A stretch of 8,632 nt of DNA from Dehalococcoidia bacterium. Its GTDB lineage: Bacteria; Chloroflexota; Dehalococcoidia; GIF9; AB-539-J10. The translations under genes and the position numbers were made by a program. The notes beneath the pieces are model-generated. The model made no database searches, was not told the origin of the DNA, and saw only the letters and a program-made list of their open reading frames with translations. The first letter of the stretch is position 1, and each line of letters begins with the position of its first letter. Below are positions 1 to 5,636 of the stretch, piece after piece. The stretch is from the NCBI GenBank assembly GCA_030612345.1, contig JAUWOB010000032.1, positions 1 to 8,632 on the forward strand, written 5' to 3'.

Positions 1-68
1 CTGTCCGGGTAGTCGATTGGCAGGGTGACGGGATACGCGGGCGCGGCCGATGACGGTATTGTTGCCAT
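1..68 (-). CDS. Probable DUF4389 membrane protein, N-terminal fragment
   Basis: An ATG at 68-66 on the minus strand opens a frame that runs off the left edge of the window. The 22 visible complete codons read MATIPSSAAPAYPVTLPIDY followed by PD. The segment YPVTLPIDYPD resembles the conserved opening of DUF4389 proteins, which are small multi-pass membrane proteins of unknown function whose N-terminus usually carries a YPV-x-L-x-(I/V)-DYP(E/D)R motif before the first membrane helix. A GGGAGG Shine-Dalgarno-like stretch sits about 11 nt upstream, a slightly long spacing. The gene lies downstream of iorAB on the same strand but is separated from it by a hairpin and about 130 nt, so it is probably a separate transcript. 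Only the start is visible, so the family call rests on one short motif and no membrane segment can be checked. Confidence 0.45.
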   Translation of the reverse strand, partial: MATIPSSAAPAYPVTLPIDYPD

Positions 69-105
69 GGTTGTTGATACCTCCCTCTCCGCAATTTAAG
101 CATGC

Positions 106-140
106 CCTGCGATTTGGTGCAAGTGCATGGTATTCGCAGG
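106..140. repeat. 7-bp perfect inverted repeat upstream of the DUF4389-like gene
   Basis: CCTGCGA at 106-112 and its exact reverse complement TCGCAGG at 134-140 flank a 21-nt centre that contains TGCA twice. The dyad lies 38 nt upstream of the start of the DUF4389-like gene, where an operator would be expected, but it could equally be chance. No regulator gene is visible in the window to pair with it. Confidence 0.25.
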
Positions 141-163
141 ACATAGTGCCTGATTTGTAGCCG

Positions 164-191
164 GCCGGCATGGCCTCCCCGGGCCGCCGGC
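164..191 (-). terminator. GC-rich hairpin just past iorB, possible terminator
   Basis: GCCGGC at 164-169 pairs with GCCGGC at 186-191, and GGCC at 172-175 pairs with GGCC at 182-185. This gives a 10-bp stem with a 2-nt bulge (170-171) and a 6-nt loop. It begins 7 nt after the iorB stop codon on the minus strand, the expected place for an end-of-operon structure. No T-run follows the stem on the minus strand, so it is not a textbook intrinsic terminator; it may act as a 3' mRNA end or stabilising structure. Confidence 0.45.
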
Positions 192-198
192 ATGATGC

Positions 199-813
199 CT
201 ATGCTACTGCTCGCCGGCACACTTGGTAACCGAGGTCAAAGGCCCTGATATTGACCAGAGCTGCTTTGGGAGCGAAACGCGCCTCGATAGCTTCCTTCAT
301 CGTGGCCCGCTTTAGGGGGAGCAGCTCGAGGCCAAACAATGCTCCCAGCATGACAATGTTGGCGGCCAGCAGGCTGCCGGCCTCCTGCGCAATTTGAGCG
401 GCGTCCAGTGTGATTACCTTGCTGGCCACGCTGTTTAGCTTTTCCAGTATTTGCTCCAGACGGGGATAGCTGCTTTGACCCAGAGAGACGGTGAAGGGGA
501 CTATCGGCGTTGTATTCAGTATGGCCAGGCCGGCACTTGATAGGTAGCTTACATGCCGCAGGGCCTCAGAGGGCTCCAGCGCCAACAGAATATGGCATTT
601 TCCCTGGGGGATAAGGGGACCGTGGACATCGTCCCCGAGCCTGATGATGCTGGTTACCGAACCACCCCTGACCGCCATCCCTAATACCTCGGAGCCTCTA
701 ACCCTCAATCCATCCACAATCGCTGCCTTTCCCAGCAGCTCTGACATTAGGATGACCCCCTGTCCACCTACGCCGGCGAGCAGTATGTTGATCTCCCTTG
801 CCACGTTGTTCAC
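199..813 (-). CDS. iorB: Indolepyruvate:ferredoxin oxidoreductase, beta subunit
   Basis: This is the small (gamma-type) subunit of the IorAB 2-ketoacid oxidoreductase, which converts aryl pyruvates plus CoA to aryl-acetyl-CoA, CO2 and reduced ferredoxin in the cytoplasm. With the start chosen here the protein has 204 residues, normal for the family (about 190-210). The N-terminal glycine-rich motif GVGGQG lies at residues 14-19, and SEVLGMAVRGGSV at 41-53 matches the conserved SEVHGMAQRGGSV segment of this subunit. The GTG start at 813-811 forms the overlap GTGA with the iorA stop codon, a classic sign of translational coupling; the frame is open further upstream to 870 but that extension lies inside iorA and looks non-family. 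A second GTG three codons downstream is possible. A hairpin follows the stop codon. The family assignment is firm; the exact substrate (indole-, phenyl- or hydroxyphenylpyruvate) is inferred. Confidence 0.92.
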   Translation of the reverse strand: MNNVAREINILLAGVGGQGVILMSELLGKAAIVDGLRVRGSEVLGMAVRGGSVTSIIRLGDDVHGPLIPQGKCHILLALEPSEALRHVSYLSSAGLAILNTTPIVPFTVSLGQSSYPRLEQILEKLNSVASKVITLDAAQIAQEAGSLLAANIVMLGALFGLELLPLKRATMKEAIEARFAPKAALVNIRAFDLGYQVCRRAVA

Positions 814-2708
814 GCCTGTATTATAGCCTTGTAGGGGCAAACTTGAGCACAGAGGCTGCAACCGGTGCATAACGGGGCGTCAATCACCGTTTTGTCCCCC
901 TGTCTTATTATCGCCGGGCAACCCAGGAGTTTGATGCAGGCGTTGCATTTGGGGTCGCATTTGTCATGGTCAATGTGGAAGGGAACTATCTTCTCCCCGG
1001 CCTGTCTCTTCTCTCTCAGTTCAATGGTGGCGCAGGGCCCCCGGCAAACCACGAGCGCAGGTCCCTGGAATCTTATTGCCTTTTCTATGGTCTCGGTTGC
1101 CGCTTTCAGGTCGAAGGAGTCGACGACCTCGACGAATTTCACTCCGCAGGCCCTGGCTACATCCTCGGCCTTCACAGCGATAGCCTCGTCTCCGGTAGCT
1201 GTCTGGCCGGTGCCGGGGTGAGGCTGGAAGCCGGTCATAGCTGTGGCCGAGTTGTCAAGCACAATCATGGTTATGTTTGCCTTATTGTAGACGGCGTTTA
1301 TCAGAGGTGGTATTCCGGAGTGAAAGAAGGTGGAGTCGCCCAGATGCGCTATTATCGGGGCTTCCACTATATGGGCCATACCGTTGGCCAGCCCAAAGCC
1401 TCCCCCCATACAGATACAGGTATCCACAGCATGTTGCGGCGGGTTGAGGGCCAACGTGTAGCAGCCAATATCACCCGGGTAGATAGGCTCTGCGTCCTCG
1501 CCGTACTCCCTGGCCACTCTCTGTGCCGCCGCAGTAATGGCGCGGAAGGAGGCGCGGTGGGAGCAGCCGGGACACAATGCCGGTGGTCTCAAGGGCAGAA
1601 GCGGGGCTCCCTCCTGCTCTAGCCTGTCCAGGCCGACGAAGTCGACCGGGAGCTTGCATCCGGTCAAAGAGGCGATGGCCTCGCTGACCTTTCTGGTGGA
1701 TAGCTCTCCTATCCGAGGCACCACGTCCTTACCGTGAACCCTGACCCCGATATTATGTTCTCCCACGATGGCTTTCACGTGGAGTTCAACAAACGGGTCC
1801 AATTCCTCCACTATCAGTATCTCCTCTACCGATTTCAGTAGACTGATTATCAGTTCCTCGGGGAGTGGGTGCGGGGTTCCCACTTTGAGTACGGAGACCT
1901 TGTCCTCAAGTCCCAGCCACTTCACCGCCTCCAGAGTGTAGCTGTACGACAATCCGCAGGCTATGATACCCAGCCGGGCGTTATCCGCCATGTGCAGTTG
2001 GTTATAGGCCAGAGTGTTTACTGCCTTCTTGATTCTCTCAAACCTCTCCAGCATCAGAGGTTTGTTTATTCTGGCCACACGCGGAACATAGGCCAATCGG
2101 TCGGGATTCTTCTCGAAGGAGCCCTTTCTCCTTTCCCGGGAGATGTCTCCCAAGACGATATCGCCGCGGCCGTGGCCTATCCTGGTCACCGATCTGAGCA
2201 TAAAAAGCTGCCCGAATTCCTCAGACAGCCTGAAAGCGTCGGCCATCATGTCTTTGGCTTCCTGGACGGAGGACGGCTCAAGGACCGGTATGTTGCCCTG
2301 CAGCGCAACATACCGGCTATCCTGCTCATTCTGCGAACTCCAGGCCCAGGGATCGTCGGCCGAGACTAGGACCAACCCTCCTTTGGCACCGATATGGCTG
2401 GCGGTCATCAACGGGTCATGGGCCACATTTACGCCAACGTGTTTCATCGAGGCCATGGCTCGCACCCCGCAGATTGAAGCGCCCAGGGCCACCTCAAAGG
2501 CTACCTTCTCATTGGTTGACCACTCAACATACATGCCCAGCTCTTTGGCTACTCCGGCCAGCGTGGCCAGTATTTCACTTGACGGGGTACCGGGGTAGGC
2601 AGCGGCTACCTGAACCCCCGCTTCTATCGCCCCCCTGGCTATCGCCTCATTGCCCAGGACGAAAAGTCGTTGTCCAGGAGCATCAGAACTAATGGTTAAC
2701 TCCCTCAA
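810..2708 (-). CDS. iorA: Indolepyruvate:ferredoxin oxidoreductase, alpha subunit
   Basis: This is the catalytic subunit of IorAB: thiamine-diphosphate-dependent oxidative decarboxylation of aryl pyruvates to aryl-acetyl-CoA with electrons passed to ferredoxin, as in anaerobic breakdown of aromatic amino acids. With the TTG start the protein has 632 residues, usual for IorA. The pyrimidine-binding domain opens with LGNEAIARGA (18-27) and AYPGTPSSE (37-45, Glu45 probably contacting thiamine). The C-terminal half holds LCPGCSHR (378-385), the thiamine/metal motif GDSTFFHSG (458-466) and LDNSATAMTG (484-493). The extreme C-terminus is a two-cluster ferredoxin domain: Cys584, 588, 591 and 597 (CX3CX2CX5CP), then Cys614, 617, 620 and 624 (CX2CX2CX3CP). 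The frame is open back to a GTG at 2738, but a perfect AGGAGG lies 5 nt before the TTG at 2708, so the TTG is preferred. It is followed by iorB with a 4-nt overlap. Family call is very secure; the start is less so. Confidence 0.93.
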   Translation of the reverse strand: MRELTISSDAPGQRLFVLGNEAIARGAIEAGVQVAAAYPGTPSSEILATLAGVAKELGMYVEWSTNEKVAFEVALGASICGVRAMASMKHVGVNVAHDPLMTASHIGAKGGLVLVSADDPWAWSSQNEQDSRYVALQGNIPVLEPSSVQEAKDMMADAFRLSEEFGQLFMLRSVTRIGHGRGDIVLGDISRERRKGSFEKNPDRLAYVPRVARINKPLMLERFERIKKAVNTLAYNQLHMADNARLGIIACGLSYSYTLEAVKWLGLEDKVSVLKVGTPHPLPEELIISLLKSVEEILIVEELDPFVELHVKAIVGEHNIGVRVHGKDVVPRIGELSTRKVSEAIASLTGCKLPVDFVGLDRLEQEGAPLLPLRPPALCPGCSHRASFRAITAAAQRVAREYGEDAEPIYPGDIGCYTLALNPPQHAVDTCICMGGGFGLANGMAHIVEAPIIAHLGDSTFFHSGIPPLINAVYNKANITMIVLDNSATAMTGFQPHPGTGQTATGDEAIAVKAEDVARACGVKFVEVVDSFDLKAATETIEKAIRFQGPALVVCRGPCATIELREKRQAGEKIVPFHIDHDKCDPKCNACIKLLGCPAIIRQGDKTVIDAPLCTGCSLCAQVCPYKAIIQA

Positions 2709-2713
2709 GCTAG

Positions 2714-2719
2714 CCTCCT
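2714..2719 (-). promoter_or_regulatory. Ribosome binding site that points to a TTG start for iorA
   Basis: On the minus strand AGGAGG occupies 2719-2714, followed by the 5-nt spacer CTAGC and then TTG at 2708-2706. The alternative GTG at 2738-2736 has no purine-rich sequence at proper distance upstream, and choosing it would bury this site inside the coding region. The site therefore decides the start as TTG. Confidence 0.6.
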
Positions 2720-2761
2720 TTCCCCTATTGATAGGCACTGCGTGGTTGTTTGTAGAGAAGA

Positions 2762-2790
2762 ACTATAACTGGGGCGGAGGAATTTTTCCA
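2762..2790 (-). promoter_or_regulatory. Candidate sigma70-type promoter for iorAB
   Basis: On the minus strand a -35-like TGGAAA (2790-2785, 4 of 6 consensus) and a -10-like TATAGT (2767-2762, 5 of 6) are separated by exactly 17 nt. Transcription would start near 2755, leaving an untranslated leader of roughly 47 nt before the TTG start of iorA. This is a by-eye match with a modest -35 box. Confidence 0.4.
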
Positions 2791-3105
2791 CCCGTGGTCC
2801 TGGTCCGGTACTCCAGGCGGTGCTCGGGGCAGAGGATGTCCGATTGAGTGCAGGCGTCATTGGTATGATGTCCCTGGAATTCCGCCAGAAGTAGCCAAGG
2901 CAAGCTGGGATTTGCAGTGTGTACTAAGTCCCGACACCGGGGCACGCTGAACGGAAAGCCGACTAGTGCAACCTTTGCGGGCTTGCGGCATTACAGTAAT
3001 AGCGGCGGTAAGCATGCGCTGAGGCCTGAGCAAAGCGGTAGCGTTTACGCAGGTATTTCTTTGCCCTGGACGGCAGCAGCCAAACGCATTAGACTACTGG
3101 TTGAG

Positions 3106-3111
3106 AGGAGG
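3106..3111 (+). promoter_or_regulatory. Ribosome binding site fixing the lipoprotein start
   Basis: AGGAGG sits 6 nt before the ATG at 3118. Starting there makes the protein begin with a complete lipoprotein signal peptide, whereas the 67 in-frame codons upstream would bury the signal internally. Both facts support the ATG at 3118. Confidence 0.7.
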
Positions 3112-3117
3112 CGAGAA

Positions 3118-3870
3118 ATGAGCAGGAGCCTGCTTATCGCGGGATCGCTGGTGCTATTGGCCGGCCTGATCGCCTGTGCAGAGGGTGCACCGACATCGCC
3201 TCCAATTCAGCTTTCGTTCGATTTCTGTCAGGGCGCGCAGGGCTGGGAAGCGGGCTTTGCGGAATATTCGCTTGGCATGGACATGCAGCTTGAGACGGAC
3301 ATAAGGCCGCTGCCATCTGAACTCGAGACCGGATGCAGCGGCTACTACTTGCGGGGGATGAACCGCTCGGATGACCTCTTCATGTTCCTCAAGCGCCGGT
3401 TAGGGAGTGATGATGGCATAGTACCCGGTCAAGAGTACCGGGTCGAGTTCACCATCGTCTTGGCCTCAAATGCACCCAGCGGTGCCGTTGGCATCGGTGG
3501 CGCTCCCGGCGAGTCTGTCTTCCTCAAGGCAGGTGCCTCCACAATCCAGCCTGAGGCATACCTTGATCCTGCTACCGACTATTACCTCATGAATGTGGAC
3601 AAGGGTCTAGACAACAGCGGTGGCGGGGAAGCGGCATCGCTGGTCGGGCACATCGCCAATGGCCTTTCTGCCAATGAAATCGATATGGAGAATCCTCCCT
3701 ACGTCTCGCTGCAGCGCAGCCACGTGCACACGAATATCGTCGCCGCCAGCCCCGATGGCGAACTCTGGTTGCTGGTGGGCACAGATTCTGGATTTGAGGG
3801 GCTCACCGGCATTTACTACCAGAGCATAGCCGTAACACTGAAGCCTGTGGAATATCGGCCCCTGTCGTAA
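3118..3870 (+). CDS. Uncharacterised secreted lipoprotein
   Basis: The 250-residue product starts with a short charged n-region (MSRS), a hydrophobic stretch (residues 5-18) and the lipobox LIAC with the lipidated cysteine at residue 20, so it should be exported and anchored to the outer face of the cytoplasmic membrane. The mature part has no further membrane segment and looks like an all-beta extracellular domain. Distinctive stretches include LETDIRPLP, the block SDDLFMFLKRR, GIGGAPGESVFLKAGAS and YYLMNVDKG, separated by alternating hydrophobic strands. I recall similar unannotated proteins in varied bacteria, but know no function; a carbohydrate- or ligand-binding sandwich is only a guess. 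There are few cysteines and no catalytic motif that I recognise. The following gene has its own promoter, so this is probably a single-gene unit; its own promoter was not found. The lipoprotein call is good, the function unknown. Confidence 0.78.
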   Translation: MSRSLLIAGSLVLLAGLIACAEGAPTSPPIQLSFDFCQGAQGWEAGFAEYSLGMDMQLETDIRPLPSELETGCSGYYLRGMNRSDDLFMFLKRRLGSDDGIVPGQEYRVEFTIVLASNAPSGAVGIGGAPGESVFLKAGASTIQPEAYLDPATDYYLMNVDKGLDNSGGGEAASLVGHIANGLSANEIDMENPPYVSLQRSHVHTNIVAASPDGELWLLVGTDSGFEGLTGIYYQSIAVTLKPVEYRPLS

Positions 3871-3955
3871 GTCTTGTTCGATGACCTCCGTCATTCCGGG
3901 CACATAATACCTGAACCGCCGCACGCCCAATTGTGACAGTGTTCCCCGAACTCCA

Positions 3956-3985
3956 TTGACAGGAGACAAGAAAGTAGCTCATAAT
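3956..3985 (+). promoter_or_regulatory. Sigma70-type promoter for the acyl-CoA-synthetase-like gene
   Basis: A perfect -35 box TTGACA at 3956-3961 is followed after 18 nt by the -10 box CATAAT at 3980-3985 (5 of 6). Transcription would begin near 3992, about 28 nt before the ATG at 4020. It lies 85 nt past the lipoprotein stop codon, so the two genes can be expressed independently. A second TTGACA at 3991-3996 has no matching -10 box. Confidence 0.6.
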
Positions 3986-4019
3986 CCTGTTTGACATTTC
4001 TCAAGTTTTCGGGGTGACA

Positions 4020-5513
4020 ATGAACATCAAACAAGTGCTAGAAAGAACCGCCCGTGCGATGCCACAGAATACTGCTATCGTCATGGGCTCACAGAGAGTC
4101 AGCTATCGGGAATTCGATGAGGCTTGTAACAGAATAGCCAACGCCGTCGTGAGTCTGGGCATAAAGAGGGGCGACCACATCGGCATTCTGATGGGCCGCA
4201 CCCCTGAGTGGGTCATCAACTGCTTTGGAGTGCTCAAAGCGGGAGCTGCCGCCGTCCTCCTCGATGCCAGGACTAAGGCACCCGAACTCGAGCCTCAACT
4301 CCGCGAATCCCAGGCCAGGGCCCTCATCACCGAAGAGAGATTCGCCCCCCTGGTGTCTTCGGTCCTGCCCGCTGTTCCACTGCTGAAACACGTCCTTGAA
4401 GTCGATACAGACGCCTACAAAACGCTGTTGGCCGCCAGTTCGCCTGCATCGCCCTCTGTCCATATAGACGATGACGATGACGCTATCATCTTCTACACCC
4501 TGGGCGTGCTGGGTAAGAACAAGGGCATAGTCCATACTCACGCCTCGTTCACTTCAGCACTAGCCGCACTCGTACCGAGAATGAAACTGGAAACAGACGA
4601 CGTTGTTCTGGGACTGCTCCCTTTCAACTACCTTCTCGGATTTGGAGTCGTTGTCCTGGGGCCCATTGTGAATGGAGCCACTACGGTCATCCTGCCCCAT
4701 TTCAGTTCCAAGAACGTTCTGGAGACGGCAGAGCGGGAAAAGGCCACCATGCTCATAGGCGTCCCGGCCAGCTTCAATGCGCTGGCCATCATTGAAGAAG
4801 AAACGCTCAGGAGCTACGACCTCGGCTCCTTAAGGGCGGTGCTCTCCGCCGGGGCGAAGTCCTCAGCCTATCTGATGGAGATGCTTGAAAAGAGGTTCAA
4901 CCTGACTGCCATGGAAATATACGGGCTCACCGAGTTGATAATCGTCACCATGGGTGGCGTTGATGACCGCAAACTGGGCACGGCAGGCAGGCCTGTGGCA
5001 GAGCTTCGAGTGCTGGATAAGGAGGGCCGAGAAGTGCCCCAGGGCGAGGTAGGGGAAGCCGTGGCTAGGGCGCCCTGGCTGATGAAGGAATACTACAAGG
5101 AGTCTGAACTTACGGCCCGGGTCATCAAAGACGGCTGGTTCTATACCGGGGATCTGGTCAGGGCGGATGAGGACGGCTACGTGGACTATGTGGAGAAGAT
5201 GTCGTCCATTATCGTGCCCTCGGGGGGAGTCAAGATTCTACCGGAGGCAGTGGAAGAGGTGCTCCTGGGGCATCCCGCAGTGGCCGAGACAGCCTATGTC
5301 GGTGTTATTGATGATTACAGAGGTCAAATACCCACAGCCTTCATAGTGCTTAAGGAAGGGCAAAGTGCCACGGTGGACGAACTACGCGATTTCTGCCGCC
5401 AGAGCGTGGCTGAGTTCAAGGTGCCCAAGCAAATCAGATTCGTTGACAGCCTGCCTCGAAGCGAATCGGGCCGAATAGACCGGAGACTGCTCAGCACGGT
5501 AAAGGAAAGCTGA
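4020..5513 (+). CDS. Acyl-CoA-synthetase-like protein with degenerate ATP-binding motifs
   Basis: This 497-residue protein has the length and layout of class I adenylate-forming enzymes (AMP-binding acyl- or aryl-CoA ligases): a large N-terminal domain starting VLERTARAMPQNTAIV, then a small C-terminal lid. Motif A5 (YGLTE, 301-305) and A7 (YTGDLV, 375-380) are intact. Other core motifs are not. A3, normally YTSGTTGxPKG, reads YTLGVLGKNKG (159-169), with the hydroxyl residues replaced by Leu/Val and Pro by Asn. A8 lacks the usual GRxKD and reads VEKMSSI (391-397). A10 reads PRSESGRIDR (479-488), with Arg485 where the catalytic lysine is expected. The frame is intact and well conserved elsewhere, so this does not look like a decaying pseudogene. 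It could be a non-adenylating binding protein or a ligase of altered chemistry. The ATG at 4020 is preferred over the GTG at 4014 because GGGG at 4011-4014 gives it a weak Shine-Dalgarno. Family is secure; activity and substrate are not. Confidence 0.85.
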   Translation: MNIKQVLERTARAMPQNTAIVMGSQRVSYREFDEACNRIANAVVSLGIKRGDHIGILMGRTPEWVINCFGVLKAGAAAVLLDARTKAPELEPQLRESQARALITEERFAPLVSSVLPAVPLLKHVLEVDTDAYKTLLAASSPASPSVHIDDDDDAIIFYTLGVLGKNKGIVHTHASFTSALAALVPRMKLETDDVVLGLLPFNYLLGFGVVVLGPIVNGATTVILPHFSSKNVLETAEREKATMLIGVPASFNALAIIEEETLRSYDLGSLRAVLSAGAKSSAYLMEMLEKRFNLTAMEIYGLTELIIVTMGGVDDRKLGTAGRPVAELRVLDKEGREVPQGEVGEAVARAPWLMKEYYKESELTARVIKDGWFYTGDLVRADEDGYVDYVEKMSSIIVPSGGVKILPEAVEEVLLGHPAVAETAYVGVIDDYRGQIPTAFIVLKEGQSATVDELRDFCRQSVAEFKVPKQIRFVDSLPRSESGRIDRRLLSTVKES

Positions 5514-5547
5514 CAGGAAGGACTGGAACGGCCGATCGGTGTATTCC

Positions 5548-5577
5548 GCGGTGTCCGGCACCGCATCCCGGGGACAC
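5548..5577. other. Alternative overlapping hairpins in the convergent gap
   Basis: Between two convergent genes, GCGGTG (5548-5553) can pair with CACCGC (5559-5564) around a 5-nt loop, or GTGTCC (5551-5556) can pair with GGACAC (5572-5577). The two stems share bases and exclude each other. Position suggests a transcription-end structure serving one or both genes, but neither side has a T-run, so an intrinsic terminator is not shown. Confidence 0.3.
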
Positions 5578-5598
5578 ACTACCTGATACGTAACAGGC

Positions 5599-5636
5599 CT
5601 GATCGCTATAACGTATAAGGAGATGAGTCCGATCAG
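5599..5636. repeat. 7-bp inverted repeat overlapping the end of the dehydrogenase gene
   Basis: CTGATCG at 5599-5605 and its exact complement CGATCAG at 5630-5636 are separated by 24 nt; the right arm covers the stop codon of the minus-strand dehydrogenase gene (5633-5635). Just to the left are the palindrome CAGGCCTG (5594-5601) and a near-copy CCTGATACG (5582-5590). It may belong to a 3' end structure of that transcript. Confidence 0.25.

Larger units (their letters stand above)
2709..3117. other. Divergent intergenic region between iorA and the lipoprotein gene
   Basis: About 409 nt lie between the iorA start (minus) and the lipoprotein start (plus). The part next to iorA holds its ribosome binding site and a candidate promoter. 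The part next to the lipoprotein gene holds an AGGAGG ribosome binding site at 3106-3111. The rest shows no RNA gene, convincing hairpin or repeat. Open frames cross it on both strands (for example 2917-3117 plus, in frame with the lipoprotein, and 2763-2945 minus), but they lack ribosome binding sites and read as low-information sequence, so I do not call genes. I could not find a convincing plus-strand promoter. Confidence 0.5.

Noticed and set aside
814..870. Upstream extension of iorB to an ATG at 870
   Set aside because: The extra 19 residues lie within the ferredoxin-domain coding end of iorA and do not resemble IorB; the GTGA overlap gives a normal start.
966..1622. Long open frame on the plus strand (218 codons)
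   Set aside because: It lies wholly inside iorA on the other strand; the iorA reading has full family motifs, and this frame shows no domain and no ribosome binding site.
1869..2369. Plus-strand open frame of 166 codons
   Set aside because: Antisense shadow of iorA with no recognisable protein features.
2763..2945. 60-codon minus-strand frame upstream of iorA
   Set aside because: No ribosome binding site or family resemblance, and it overlaps the candidate iorAB promoter.
2917..3117. In-frame upstream extension of the lipoprotein gene
   Set aside because: It would place the signal peptide in the interior; AGGAGG before the ATG at 3118 gives a clear start.
3880..3900. Small hairpin ATGAC-CTCC-GTCAT after the lipoprotein gene
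   Set aside because: Only a 5-bp AT-containing stem without a T-run; too weak to call a terminator.
4089..4541. Antisense frame of 150 codons in the ligase-like gene
   Set aside because: Shadow of a clearly coding frame; no independent support.
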